A stretch of 64,000 nt of DNA from JAJAZB01 sp965249815 (GCA_965249815.1 CBDFMV010000003.1:620001-684000), one strand, 5' to 3'. Shown: positions 1 through 8,760, counted from the stretch's first letter. Made by a program: numbers and translations. Notes: a model not told the origin generated them from the sequence alone.

Positions 1-3000
1 CGCAACCGGTCGCTGGTGCTGACGACGCTCCCGGCGGAGCAGTTTCTGGACGTTCACGACCTGGATTTCCTCGACGGACGGCCTTCCTTCGACGTGTTGG
101 CCCAACTCCTCGCCCAGCGGCCCGTCGTGCCCCTCTGCGACGTGCTCGACCCGCGCTACGAGCGCCTCAACGCCGTGAGCGGGCGGCTCAGGCGCATTGC
201 CCGCACCGAGGCGTTTATCCGCCAGGAGCGCGGGGCCGAGGATTTGTACGTGGGGTATCCGTTCGTGCGGGGCAAGTTTGCCGACGGCACGGTGGTGCGC
301 GGGCCGCTGGTGTTTTTTCCGGTTACCCTGGAGGTGGTCCGGCAAAAATGGGTGCTCCGCCGCCGGGGCGAGCCGCCGTTCCTGAACCCGTCGTTTCTGC
401 TGGCCTACAGCCACTTCAACAGCGTAAAACTGCCCGACGAACTCCTCGAAAAAACCTTTGCCGAACCCACCGACCGCGACGCGCTCACGTTTCGCACGCA
501 GTTGTACGAGTTTCTGAAGCAAAGTCCGGTCGTGCTCAACTTCAACCCTGACCTGTTTTCGCCCCACCTGCTGCCCTTCGAGCGCGTGACCAAAAGCGAG
601 TTGGAGCAATCGGAAAAAACGGGCGAACTCAAGCTTTACCCGCAGGCCGTGCTCGGTATTTTCCCGCAAGCCGGGTCGTATCTGGTGCCGGATTACGAGC
701 AGTTGATTGGGCAAATGGATAATGGACAATGGATAATGGATAATGAAAAAGAAGGAATCGGTGCCCTCTTTCATTACCCATTATCCATTGTCCATTATCC
801 ATTCAAAGAAGCCGACTCCCTCCTGCCTTTTGCCGTCGATGCCAGTCAGGAGGCGGCCATTCAGCGGGTGAAGGCGGGCGAATCGCTGGTGATTCAGGGG
901 CCGCCGGGCACGGGCAAGTCGCAGGTGATTGCCAATTTAATGGCCGATTTCGCCGCGCGCGGCAAACGGGTACTGCTCGTTTGCCAGAAACGCGCCGCCC
1001 TCGACACGGTGTACGCCCGGCTGCGGCAAATCGGCATGGCCGATTTTGCCGCGCTCATCCACGATTTTCAGCACGACCGCGCCCCGCTCTACGCCCAACT
1101 GGCCGGGCAAATCGAGCGGCTGGACGACTACCGGCGGCAGAACCAAAGCCTCGACACCATTTTTCTGGAGCGTGAATTCTCCCAGACCGCCCGGCGCATC
1201 GAGCAGCTTACGGGCCAGTTGCAGGAATTTCACGACGCGCTGTTCGACGAACGGGTTTGCGGCGCGTCGGCGAAGGAACTGTACCTGACCAGCAACCCCG
1301 ACGGCGGGCGCGTGGATCTTGGTTCGTGGTATAAATCGTTTCAATTTGGGCAACTGGACGAGTTTCTGCGTCGCCTCGACCGCTGGGAAACCTACGAAAC
1401 CCGCCTCGCCGGTTCGCCGTGGCACCCGGAACGCGTGGATTTCAGCCGGTTCACCAACCGCGACGTGCCCGAACTCGAAGCCGTGCTCGACGACGTACCC
1501 GCCTTTGCCCGGCACCTGAGCGAGCAAACCACGGCGCTGCTCGGCCAGCCGCTGGCCTGGGCCGAAGCCGTAGCCCTCGACGACGCCCGCGACCGCTGGC
1601 AACAAGCCCTTCGCCTGGCCGACGACGAGGCCGTGTGGCCGCTGCTGCAACACGCGCTGACCGGACGATACACCGCCGATTTTCCCCACTGGCTCGACGC
1701 GCAACGGGCCGCCCTCGACGCCCTCTGGCGGCAGGGGCTGGTCGGGGCGTCGCTGCCAACTGCCGCGCTGCCGCGTTTTCACCAAACCGTCCGGGCCGCC
1801 CTCGATGCCCGGCGCAGCGTGTGGGGCTGGTGGTTTTTCAAGGAAAAAGAACCCCTTCGCGCCGAAGCCACCCGCTACGGCCTCACGCTGTCGCTGGCCG
1901 ATTTGCAACGCCTGAACGAGTTGGTCGAGGCCCGGCTGGCCTGGGAAAGAACCCTCGTGGAGGTGGAAACCCGGGCGGGCGTCCGCCTGCTCACCGACGC
2001 CCCCACCACGACGCAGGCGGCGTTTGAGGCATTCCATCAAAACGTGACGCAGGCCGCCGAGACCCGGCAGTTGCTGGGCAAAAAAAGCGACCGGCTGTAC
2101 CAACTGGCCCGGCAGTCCCCCGACCGGGCGGCGTTTCGGCGCGTGGTCGAAGCGCTGCTGGCGTCCGTCCAACCCATTCCCGAACGCCTGCGCCGCTGGC
2201 GAATCGCCCTGGCCGAAGGGCCGCTGATGGCACTGCTGCACGGAACGGCGCAGCCCGAAGCCCTGAAAACGGCGTTACGACGTGATTTTGAGTTGCTGCG
2301 CGAAATGGACACGTTGAAAAGCGAGTTCAGCCGGACGGAGTGGGACGTGTTGCAGCACCTGCAAAATCACTCAATCACTCAGTCACTCAGTCACTCAGTC
2401 ACCAATTCCCTGCGCCTGGCCTGGCTCGACGACCTCGAAACGCGGTTTCCCGTTTTACGGAGTGTGTCGGGTCTGCAAATGGAGCAGTGGGAAACCGAAT
2501 TGCAGGTCGCCATCGAACGCAAGCAGGCGTTGAGCCGCGAGATTCTCCTGTTGCGGTTGCGCGAGCGGACCTACGAAAACGTGGAGCGAAACCGGCTCAA
2601 CAACGTGGTCACCTACCGCGATTTGAAGCATCAGGTGACGAAAAAACGGAGCATCTGGCCGGTGCGGAAGCTCCTGTCGGAACTCTCCGGCGAGGTGTTT
2701 CAACTCACGCCCTGCTGGCTGGCTTCGCCCGAATCGGTGTCGGCGCTGTTTCCGCTGAACGCCCCTCACCCCCTGCCTCCTGAAGGAGGTTTAAAATCCG
2801 AGCATCGGAACCCCCTTCAGGGGGCAGGGGGTGAGGGATTCGACCTCGTCATTTTCGACGAAGCCAGCCAGTGCTACGCCGAGCAGGGCATTCCGGCCCT
2901 GGCGCGGGGGCGGCAGGTGGTCGTGGCGGGCGACCGGCAGCAACTCCAGCCCAGCGACGTGTACCGGGTGCGGTTTGAGGACGATACCGACGACAACCCC

Positions 3001-3969
3001 GACCTCGAAGTGGATTCCCTGCTCGATTTGGCCGCCCGGTACCTGCCCCAAACCGCCTTGCGCGGCCATTACCGCAGCCGTTCGCTCGATTTGATTCAGT
3101 TTTCCAACCGGCATTTTTACAAAAATTCCCTCCAACTCCTGCCCGATTTTGCCGAAATCAACCGGCACGAACCGGCGATCCGCTACCTCCACGTCCAGGG
3201 GCACTGGCAGGACCAGCAAAACGGCGTGGAAGCCGAAGCCGTGCTCGGCCTGCTCCGCGACCTGGCCCAGAGCGAGCCGGAGTTGTCGGTGGGCGTGGTC
3301 ACGTTCAACTTTCGCCAGCAAAACCTGATTCAGGACCTTCTGGAAGCACAAAGCACCAACAACGAAGCACAAAGCACGAAGCACGAGCCGCTTTTCATCA
3401 AAAACATCGAAAACGTGCAGGGCGACGAGCGCGACGTGATTATTTTTTCCGTCGGATATGCGCCCGACAACCGGGGCCGGGTGAGCGCACAATTTGGCAG
3501 CCTCAACGCGAAGGGCGGCGAAAACCGCCTCAACGTGGCTGTGACGCGGGCGCGGCGGCGGGTGTACGTGGTATGCAGCCTCTGGCCCGAGCAACTCGAC
3601 GTGCAAAACACACTCAACGAGGGGCCGAAATTGTTGAAAGCCTACCTGCGTTTCGCCCGCGACGTGTCGGAGGGGCGTTTCCAGCCCCAGCCCGCCGAAG
3701 AAAACGCCCTGAGCGGCAGGCCGTTGCTAAAGGAGAAACTGCGGGCCGGGCACCCCGGTTTGCGCGAAGAACTGCCCTTCGCCGATTTGACCGAAAAATC
3801 GGGTGAAACCTACCAAAACCTTGTCCTGACCGACGACGAGGCCTATTTTGCCAGTCTTTCACCGAAAGAACCCCACGCTTACCTGCCGCTGACGTTGCGC
3901 GCTAAAGGCTGGCCGTTTCGGCGGGTGTGGAGCCGGGAGTGGTGGAAGAGCGCGCAGAGCGTAGAGTGA
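1..3969 (+). CDS. SF1 DNA/RNA helicase (AAA_11/AAA_12 type), 5'-truncated by window edge
   Basis: Large superfamily I helicase/ATPase, probably acting on nucleic acid; the substrate is unknown. The frame is open from base 1, so the true start lies upstream and the GTG at 16 is probably internal. Walker A (QGPPGTGKSQV) is near codon 295, the Walker B-like IFDEASQC near codon 950, followed by VVAGDRQQLQPS (motif III) and, near the C-terminus, VQGDERDVIIFSVGYA and NRLNVAVTRARRR (motifs V and VI). A long charged region separates Walker A from Walker B, as in DUF4011/AAA_11-AAA_12 proteins. Oddly, four different repeat tracts lie in frame inside the gene (714-803, 2365-2403, 2764-2837, 3343-3384), and a fifth hairpin arm supplies the last residues (SAQSVE) and the stop. 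Family is confident; the biological role (repair, defence or housekeeping) is not visible. Confidence 0.85.
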   Translation, partial: RNRSLVLTTLPAEQFLDVHDLDFLDGRPSFDVLAQLLAQRPVVPLCDVLDPRYERLNAVSGRLRRIARTEAFIRQERGAEDLYVGYPFVRGKFADGTVVRGPLVFFPVTLEVVRQKWVLRRRGEPPFLNPSFLLAYSHFNSVKLPDELLEKTFAEPTDRDALTFRTQLYEFLKQSPVVLNFNPDLFSPHLLPFERVTKSELEQSEKTGELKLYPQAVLGIFPQAGSYLVPDYEQLIGQMDNGQWIMDNEKEGIGALFHYPLSIVHYPFKEADSLLPFAVDASQEAAIQRVKAGESLVIQGPPGTGKSQVIANLMADFAARGKRVLLVCQKRAALDTVYARLRQIGMADFAALIHDFQHDRAPLYAQLAGQIERLDDYRRQNQSLDTIFLEREFSQTARRIEQLTGQLQEFHDALFDERVCGASAKELYLTSNPDGGRVDLGSWYKSFQFGQLDEFLRRLDRWETYETRLAGSPWHPERVDFSRFTNRDVPELEAVLDDVPAFARHLSEQTTALLGQPLAWAEAVALDDARDRWQQALRLADDEAVWPLLQHALTGRYTADFPHWLDAQRAALDALWRQGLVGASLPTAALPRFHQTVRAALDARRSVWGWWFFKEKEPLRAEATRYGLTLSLADLQRLNELVEARLAWERTLVEVETRAGVRLLTDAPTTTQAAFEAFHQNVTQAAETRQLLGKKSDRLYQLARQSPDRAAFRRVVEALLASVQPIPERLRRWRIALAEGPLMALLHGTAQPEALKTALRRDFELLREMDTLKSEFSRTEWDVLQHLQNHSITQSLSHSVTNSLRLAWLDDLETRFPVLRSVSGLQMEQWETELQVAIERKQALSREILLLRLRERTYENVERNRLNNVVTYRDLKHQVTKKRSIWPVRKLLSELSGEVFQLTPCWLASPESVSALFPLNAPHPLPPEGGLKSEHRNPLQGAGGEGFDLVIFDEASQCYAEQGIPALARGRQVVVAGDRQQLQPSDVYRVRFEDDTDDNPDLEVDSLLDLAARYLPQTALRGHYRSRSLDLIQFSNRHFYKNSLQLLPDFAEINRHEPAIRYLHVQGHWQDQQNGVEAEAVLGLLRDLAQSEPELSVGVVTFNFRQQNLIQDLLEAQSTNNEAQSTKHEPLFIKNIENVQGDERDVIIFSVGYAPDNRGRVSAQFGSLNAKGGENRLNVAVTRARRRVYVVCSLWPEQLDVQNTLNEGPKLLKAYLRFARDVSEGRFQPQPAEENALSGRPLLKEKLRAGHPGLREELPFADLTEKSGETYQNLVLTDDEAYFASLSPKEPHAYLPLTLRAKGWPFRRVWSREWWKSAQSVE
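714..803. repeat. Heptamer inverted repeat inside the helicase frame (33-bp arms)
   Basis: The left arm (714-746) is built of 7-nt units of the form AATGGAT/AATGGAC. The right arm (771-803) is its reverse complement with one mismatch, and the loop is 747-770. The left arm is identical to the reverse complement of 7409-7441 in the metY-metX spacer. The 90-nt element is a multiple of three and leaves the helicase frame open. Confidence 0.9.
2365..2403. repeat. Octamer tandem tract inside the helicase frame
   Basis: Five consecutive 8-nt units (AATCACTC twice, then AGTCACTC twice and a partial copy). They encode a Ser/Thr/His-rich stretch (NHSITQSLSHSVTNS). No inverted partner is nearby. The tract is 39 nt, in frame. 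Confidence 0.85.
2764..2837. repeat. C/G-rich inverted repeat inside the helicase frame
   Basis: The left arm (about 2764-2790) and right arm (about 2811-2837) are reverse complements over about 27 nt with two differences. The core is CCCCTGCCTCCTGAAGG on the left. It encodes a Pro/Gly-rich segment (PHPLPPEGG ... PLQGAGGEG) just before the Walker B motif. Confidence 0.85.
3343..3384. repeat. Heptamer tandem tract inside the helicase frame
   Basis: Six 7-nt units in perfect phase (GAAGCAC, AAAGCAC, CAACAAC, GAAGCAC, AAAGCAC, GAAGCAC). The 42-nt tract adds exactly 14 codons (EAQSTNNEAQSTKHE). It has no inverted partner. Confidence 0.88.
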
Positions 3970-4021
3970 TGAGAGAAGAGAATTTCTACAATCTCTGCGC
4001 TCATCACTCTACGCTCTGCGC
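3952..4021. repeat. Heptamer inverted repeat between convergent genes (22-bp perfect arms)
   Basis: Left arm 3952-3973 and right arm 4000-4021 are perfect reverse complements made of units such as GCGCAGA, GCGTAGA and GTGATGA. The left arm holds the helicase TGA stop (3967-3969). The right arm ends on the first base of the nuoC stop codon. It could act as a bidirectional terminator or RNA-stabilising hairpin (inference). Confidence 0.88.
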
Positions 4022-4557
4022 TAAACTCCGTACCGCACTTTTATCCCGTGGTACGCCTCCTGCTCGGTGTAGTCCTTGCGGAGCGGGTGCCCCTGCCAGT
4101 CTTCGGGCAGGAAAAGGCGGCGCAGGTCGGGGTGGCCGGTGAAGCGGATTCCCATCAAATCGTAGGCTTCGCGCTCGTGCCAGTCGGCGGTGCGCCAGAC
4201 GGTGCTGACGGTGGGCACCTCGGGCAAATCGCCCGGCGTGGATTCGCTTTCTTTGCTGTGACGCGGAAAACGGATTTTGAGCGTCAAATGGTGCTCGTAG
4301 GGAATCGAGTAGAGGGTGTAGGCGATTTCCATCGTTCCGCTTTCGGACGTAGCGACGCCCGGGCCGTTGTCGAGCGAAGTTAGGCATTCGAGCAGGTCGA
4401 AGTAAGTCTGGTCGTTTTCGTGCAAAAACCGGCACACCTCGGCGATGCGGGCCGTGGGCACGAGCAGGTGCGGCTGGAGCGTGGCGGCGTCTTCGGCGAG
4501 GATGATTTCAGGGCCGAAGTGGGCGGTGAGCAGGTCGCGGAGGTCGGGGAAAGTCAT
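4021..4557 (-). CDS. nuoC: NADH-quinone oxidoreductase subunit C (30 kDa subunit)
   Basis: A 178-residue protein of the peripheral arm of respiratory complex I, which transfers electrons from NADH to quinone at the inner membrane. The 30-kDa-subunit signature is clear: TADWHEREAYDLMGIRFTGH followed by LRRLFLPEDWQGHPLRKDY. The length suits a stand-alone NuoC rather than a NuoCD fusion. Its ATG overlaps the gpsA stop (ATGA, 4554-4557), implying translational coupling to a lipid-biosynthesis gene. No other nuo gene is in the window, which is unusual for a subunit normally found in a nuo operon. The stop codon abuts the palindrome at 3952-4021. Confidence 0.93.
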   Translation of the reverse strand: MTFPDLRDLLTAHFGPEIILAEDAATLQPHLLVPTARIAEVCRFLHENDQTYFDLLECLTSLDNGPGVATSESGTMEIAYTLYSIPYEHHLTLKIRFPRHSKESESTPGDLPEVPTVSTVWRTADWHEREAYDLMGIRFTGHPDLRRLFLPEDWQGHPLRKDYTEQEAYHGIKVRYGV

Positions 4558-5567
4558 TTTAGCAAATTTTTCAAAATCCCCATTTCCACCCCCGGCGAGG
4601 AGCGCTGGTAGAGGACGTTGTACGTGGCGTCGGCGATGGGCATATCGACGTCAAACTGCCGGTTGATTTCGTGGATGGACTTGACGGCGTAGTAGCCTTC
4701 GGCGATCATGTTCATTTCCATCTGCGCCGACTGCACGCTGTAACCCCGGCCAATCATGCTGCCGAAGGTGCGGTTGCGGCTAAACTGCGAGTAGGCCGTC
4801 ACGAGCAAATCGCCGAGGTAGGCCGAGCCGTCGAGGTCGCGGTAAAACGGATACACGGCGTCGAGAAACCGCTTGATTTCCTGCAACGCATTGGCTACGA
4901 GCACGGCCTGGAAATTGTCGCCGTAGCCCAGCCCGTGGCAGATGCCGCAGGCCAGCGCGACGATGTTTTTGAGCACGGCGCAGTACTCGGCTCCGTACAA
5001 ATCGGTGATGCCGTGGGCGGTTACGTAGCGGCAGGTCAGGTGCCGGGCAAAGCGCTGGGCCACCTCCAGGCTTGGTGAGGCGATGGTCAGGTAACTTTGT
5101 TTTTCCAGCGCTACTTCCTCGGCGTGACACGGCCCGGCGATGGCGCAAAGCTGCTGTTGACTCACGCCGTATTCTTTTTCCATCCAGTCGGTCACGAGCA
5201 TGTTTTCGCCCGGAATCATGCCTTTAATGGCCGACACAACGACTTTCCCCTCGAAATCCGCCGGTTTCAGTTCCTTCAGTGCGTCGGGCAGGAAGGCGGC
5301 GGGCACGGCCAGAATCAGGTAATCGGCTCCCTTCACCGCCTCGCTCAGCTTCGCGCAGGGTTTCACCCGGCGCGGGTTCAGGAGCACGTCGCTAAGGTAG
5401 CTGGGGTTGTGGTGAAACTTCCGGATGTGCTCCAGATCGCGGCGGTTGCGCAGCCACCAGCGGAGGCGCACGTCGTGCTCGGCGAGAATTTTGACGAGGG
5501 CCGTGGCCCAGCTACCGCCGCCGATGACGGATAGTTGCGGGGGGTTGGGCGCGGGGTGGGTTGCCAA
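4554..5567 (-). CDS. gpsA: Glycerol-3-phosphate dehydrogenase (NAD(P)+)
   Basis: Reduces dihydroxyacetone phosphate to sn-glycerol-3-phosphate for phospholipid synthesis in the cytoplasm. The N-terminal Rossmann motif LSVIGGGSWATALVKIL is followed by VKGADYLILAVPA, SAIKGMIPGE, AIAGPCHAEEVA and, in the C-terminal domain, YGAEYCAVLKNIVALACGI, which carries the catalytic Lys. The frame runs on far upstream without homology and without an ATG near the Rossmann fold. TTG at 5567 gives 337 residues, matching the family, so I prefer it. The 3' end overlaps nuoC by 4 nt. Function is confident; the exact start is not. Confidence 0.9.
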   Translation of the reverse strand: MATHPAPNPPQLSVIGGGSWATALVKILAEHDVRLRWWLRNRRDLEHIRKFHHNPSYLSDVLLNPRRVKPCAKLSEAVKGADYLILAVPAAFLPDALKELKPADFEGKVVVSAIKGMIPGENMLVTDWMEKEYGVSQQQLCAIAGPCHAEEVALEKQSYLTIASPSLEVAQRFARHLTCRYVTAHGITDLYGAEYCAVLKNIVALACGICHGLGYGDNFQAVLVANALQEIKRFLDAVYPFYRDLDGSAYLGDLLVTAYSQFSRNRTFGSMIGRGYSVQSAQMEMNMIAEGYYAVKSIHEINRQFDVDMPIADATYNVLYQRSSPGVEMGILKNLLK

Positions 5568-5717
5568 ACGGGAATGTGGTTTTTGCGACGAAACTACAAA
5601 AATCGGGCAACTCCCCGCCCGCCGGTCGGCAAACTTCCAGTCGTGTCCCCGCACAAACCCGCTACGGCCAGAAACCGGTTTAGCGGGTCTGGCACCACTT
5701 TTTAATCGCTGCCCGGC

Positions 5718-6254
5718 ATGGCAACGAGCACCCGCGCATTCCCGTACGACCTGGATTTCAAAACCACCGATTTTCGCCAGCACCCCGAACTCTACCGGGT
5801 GGGTGTGGGTGAGCAGGGTGTGCTGCTGGTCGAGCCGTACAAGTCGGAAATCCTGCCCCACTGGCGCTTCCGCACGCCCGAGGTGGCCCGCGCTTCCGCC
5901 GAGGAGATTTTTGAACTTTTTGAAAACTACCTGAAGGTCAACGACTTTGTTGGGGCCGACATGGCCCGGAAGTTCCTGCAAATGGGCTACACCCGCTCGC
6001 GTCGCTACGCCAACCACCGCAGCGGGCGCAAGTACGAAACCAGCGAAACGCCGCGAAACGCCGGGTTGGCTTACCCACTCTCCTCGGGCAGCCGCCACAA
6101 AGGCAACCGAATTTTGCCCGTTGAAACAGACGCATTTACAAACGAAAAAGCGCAGTCCGCCGCGATTTTCTACGACTACTGGCAGCGGGCCAAAGACCAC
6201 CCCGAGTACCTGCGGCAAAAGGAGGAATTCAACCAGACTTTGGACGCAGCCTGA
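5718..6254 (+). CDS. DUF4385 family protein
   Basis: A 178-residue soluble protein with the conserved DUF4385 core: FPYDLDFKTTDFRQHPELYR, GEQGVLLVEPYKSEILPHW and MARKFLQMGYTRSRRYANH. The function of the family is unknown to me. It is divergent from gpsA and convergent with metX, whose stop lies 2 nt away. No signal peptide or membrane segment is seen. The central Arg/His-rich segment and the highly conserved PYKSEILPHWRF stretch suggest ligand or nucleic-acid binding, but that is a guess. Confidence 0.85.
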   Translation: MATSTRAFPYDLDFKTTDFRQHPELYRVGVGEQGVLLVEPYKSEILPHWRFRTPEVARASAEEIFELFENYLKVNDFVGADMARKFLQMGYTRSRRYANHRSGRKYETSETPRNAGLAYPLSSGSRHKGNRILPVETDAFTNEKAQSAAIFYDYWQRAKDHPEYLRQKEEFNQTLDAA

Positions 6255-6256
6255 AT

Positions 6257-7351
6257 TCACGCGGCCCGCTCCCGCTGAAAGAGTTTTCTCAACCCGTCCA
6301 GAAAACCCGCCTGCCCCGCTGGTTCGTCGGCCTGCTGGGCAAACTGCCACACGCGGATGGCTTTCGTCATCAGTTCGTTTTCGATCAGAAACCCGTCGTG
6401 GCCGTAGAGCGAGTCGATTTCGGTGAATTCTGCGCCGGGAATGTGGTTTTTCAGAAACACCTGCTCTTCCATCGGAAACAGCAGGTCCGAGCGGATACCG
6501 AGCACGAGCGTGCGGGCTTTGATGCGCGAAAGGGCCACTTCCAGCCCGCCCCGGCTCCGGCCCACGTCGTGCGAATCCATCAGCCGGGTCAGTGCCCAGT
6601 AGGCGAAGGCGTTGAAGCGCCGGGCCAGTTTTTCGCCCTGATACTGCTGGTAAGTAGTGGCGCGGTAGCCTTCGAGCTGGTCCTCGCCCTGCCGTGATTG
6701 CGTGGTTTGGTAGGTGTCGTAATTCCGGTAACTGAGCAGGGCCACGGCGCGGGCGGCTTTCATGCCGTTGCGGCCCGCGTCGGGGTGCGCCAGGGCCCAG
6801 GTGGCATCGGCGGCGATGGCCATACGCTGAGCTTCGTTGAAGGCCACGCCCCAGGGCGACATCTGCGCGTTGGTGGCCACCAGAATCAGGTTTTCGATTA
6901 ACTCCGGCTGCTGAACGGCCCACTCCACGGCCTGCTGCCCGCCCAGCGACCCACCGATGCAGGTGTGGATTTTCTCAATGCCCAAAAATTTCCGCAGCAA
7001 ATCGAGCGCCCGCGCCACGTCGCCGACGGTGACGAGCGGGAAATCGTGGAAAAACGGCTCCCCCGTGGCCGGATTGACCGACAGCGCCGACGTGGAGCCG
7101 TAGGCCGAGCCGGGCACGTTGGCGCAGACGATAAAATGCTGCCTCGGGTCGAACAGTTTGCCTTCGCCCACCAGCCCGCTCCACCAGTCAGCGGCGTCGC
7201 TGCTGCCGGTCAGGGCATGGCAAATCCAGACGACGTTGTCGCCCGCCGGGTTGAGCCGACCGTAGGTGTGGTAAGCCAGGGTCAGTTCGGGCAGAACGGC
7301 GCCGCCGTCGAGGGGAAAGGGGGCGGGGGAATGAAAAACCTGCAAAATCAA
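6257..7351 (-). CDS. metX: Homoserine O-acetyltransferase
   Basis: Acetylates homoserine with acetyl-CoA, the committed step of methionine synthesis, giving the substrate of MetY encoded just upstream. It is an alpha/beta-hydrolase fold protein: nucleophile Ser135 in CIGGSLGGQQAVEW, Asp289 in LGIRSDLLFP and His318 in LYGHDGFLIE form the triad. Length 364. The only reasonable start is TTG at 7351, immediately after the heptamer palindrome that fills the metY-metX spacer; no ATG lies upstream in frame. It is probably co-transcribed with metY under the SAM-I riboswitch. Confidence 0.93.
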   Translation of the reverse strand: MILQVFHSPAPFPLDGGAVLPELTLAYHTYGRLNPAGDNVVWICHALTGSSDAADWWSGLVGEGKLFDPRQHFIVCANVPGSAYGSTSALSVNPATGEPFFHDFPLVTVGDVARALDLLRKFLGIEKIHTCIGGSLGGQQAVEWAVQQPELIENLILVATNAQMSPWGVAFNEAQRMAIAADATWALAHPDAGRNGMKAARAVALLSYRNYDTYQTTQSRQGEDQLEGYRATTYQQYQGEKLARRFNAFAYWALTRLMDSHDVGRSRGGLEVALSRIKARTLVLGIRSDLLFPMEEQVFLKNHIPGAEFTEIDSLYGHDGFLIENELMTKAIRVWQFAQQADEPAGQAGFLDGLRKLFQRERAA

Positions 7352-7441
7352 ATGGATAATTGATAATGGATAATGGATAATGAAAAATAAAACTGCCTGA
7401 ACAGCAAGTCATTATCCATTATCCATTGTCCATTATCCATT
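7351..7441. repeat. Heptamer inverted repeat between metY and metX (33-nt arms)
   Basis: Left arm 7351-7383 and right arm 7409-7441 pair with two mismatches; the units are AATGGAT/AATGGAC. Related repeat sequence continues to 7448 at the metY stop codon. It belongs to the same sequence subfamily as the element at 714-803. It sits inside a probable operon, so it is more likely an RNA hairpin that tunes metX expression than a full terminator (inference). Confidence 0.9.
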
Positions 7442-7446
7442 GTCAA

Positions 7447-8760
7447 TTACGCCTCCACCGCCTCCAGCGCCACGGCAAACGCCTGCTCCAGATCGGCCTT
7501 GATGTCGTCGATGTGCTCGATGCCCGCCGAGATGCGCAGCAGACCGGGCGCGACGCCCGCCGTGCCCTGTTCGAGTTCGGAAAGTTGCGAGTGCGTCGTG
7601 CTGGCCGGGTGGATGATGAGCGTTTTGGCGTCGCCCACGTTGGCCAGGTGACTGACGAGTTTCAGCGCGTCCACGACCCGGTCGGCGGCTTCCTTGCCCG
7701 CTTTGAGTTTAAACGAAAACACGCCGCCGAAGCCCCGCGTCAGGTATTTTTTGCCCAGCGCGTGGTACTTGTTGCTTTCCAAACCGGGGTAGTTGACGTA
7801 CTCCACTTCGGGGTGATTTTCGAGCCAGGTTGCCAGCGCCAGGGCGTTTTCGCAGGTGCGCTCCACGCGCAGCGAGAGCGTTTCGAGGCCCTGCAAAAAC
7901 AGGAACCCGTTGAACGGACTCAAACTCGGTCCCCAGTCGCGCAGGCCCTCGACGCGGGCGCGGATGATAAACTGGATGTTGCCAAACGGTCCGTTTTTCC
8001 CGAAAACGTCGTTCAGCACCAGGCCGTGGTAACTCGGCGACGGGTCCGTAAACTGCGGGTACTTGCCGTTGCCCCAGTCGAAGGTGCCCGCGTCGACGAT
8101 GACCCCGCCGATGGAGGTGCCGTGCCCGCCAATCCATTTCGTGGCCGACTCCACGATGACGTGCGCCCCCCACTTAATCGGCTGGCAAATGGCCCCGGCG
8201 GCCCCAAACGTATTATCCACGATGAGCGGCAGGTCGTACTTTTTGGCCAGTGCGGCAAACGCCTCGTAGTCGGGCACGTTGTACTCGGGGTTGCCGATGG
8301 TTTCGACGTAGAGCGCCTTTGTTTTTTCGTCAATCAGCTTTTCAAAACTATCCACGTTGTCGCCGTCGGCAAAACGGGCCTCGACGCCGATGTTTTTGAA
8401 GGAATTCTTAAACTGGTTGTACGAACCGCCGTAGAGGAAACTCGTCGTGACGAAGTTGTCGCCCACGGTGGTGATGTTGTTGATCGCCACGAACTGCGCC
8501 GCGTGGCCCGAGGCCACGGCCAGGGCTGCCACGCCGCCTTCGAGGGCGGCCACGCGTTTCTCGAACACGTCGTTGGTCGGGTTCATGATGCGCGTGTAGA
8601 TGTTGCCGAATTCCTGGAGGGCAAACAGCCGCGCCCCGTGGGCCGAGTCGTCGAACTGGTACGAGGTCGTTTGGTAAATGGGCACTGCCCGCGACTTGGT
8701 GGTGGGGTCAATTTGTTGCCCGGCGTGGAGTTGAAGGGTTTCAAAACGCAAATCTGCCAT
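7447..8760 (-). CDS. metY: O-acetylhomoserine aminocarboxypropyltransferase (sulfhydrylase)
   Basis: PLP enzyme that joins O-acetylhomoserine with sulfide to make homocysteine; it acts directly after MetX. The Cys/Met-metabolism fold is clear: YTRIMNPTNDVFEKRVAALE near the N-terminus, DNTFG, and the PLP lysine at residue 208 in ESATKWIGGHG. I chose ATG at 8760 (MADLRFETLQLHAG, 437 residues), the usual start of the family, over an in-frame ATG 13 codons upstream. The leader carries a SAM-I riboswitch about 300 nt upstream. The stop codon abuts the heptamer palindrome. Confidence 0.95.
   Translation of the reverse strand: MADLRFETLQLHAGQQIDPTTKSRAVPIYQTTSYQFDDSAHGARLFALQEFGNIYTRIMNPTNDVFEKRVAALEGGVAALAVASGHAAQFVAINNITTVGDNFVTTSFLYGGSYNQFKNSFKNIGVEARFADGDNVDSFEKLIDEKTKALYVETIGNPEYNVPDYEAFAALAKKYDLPLIVDNTFGAAGAICQPIKWGAHVIVESATKWIGGHGTSIGGVIVDAGTFDWGNGKYPQFTDPSPSYHGLVLNDVFGKNGPFGNIQFIIRARVEGLRDWGPSLSPFNGFLFLQGLETLSLRVERTCENALALATWLENHPEVEYVNYPGLESNKYHALGKKYLTRGFGGVFSFKLKAGKEAADRVVDALKLVSHLANVGDAKTLIIHPASTTHSQLSELEQGTAGVAPGLLRISAGIEHIDDIKADLEQAFAVALEAVEA

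Noticed and set aside
937..2241. Long open frame on the minus strand opposite the helicase
   Set aside because: Low-complexity, Gly/Arg/Gln-rich translation without motifs; the plus strand has clear helicase motifs. Such shadow frames are common at this GC content.
5568..6923. Upstream extension of the gpsA reading frame into the DUF4385 gene region
   Set aside because: The translation before the Rossmann fold has no family character and overlaps a well-supported gene on the other strand.
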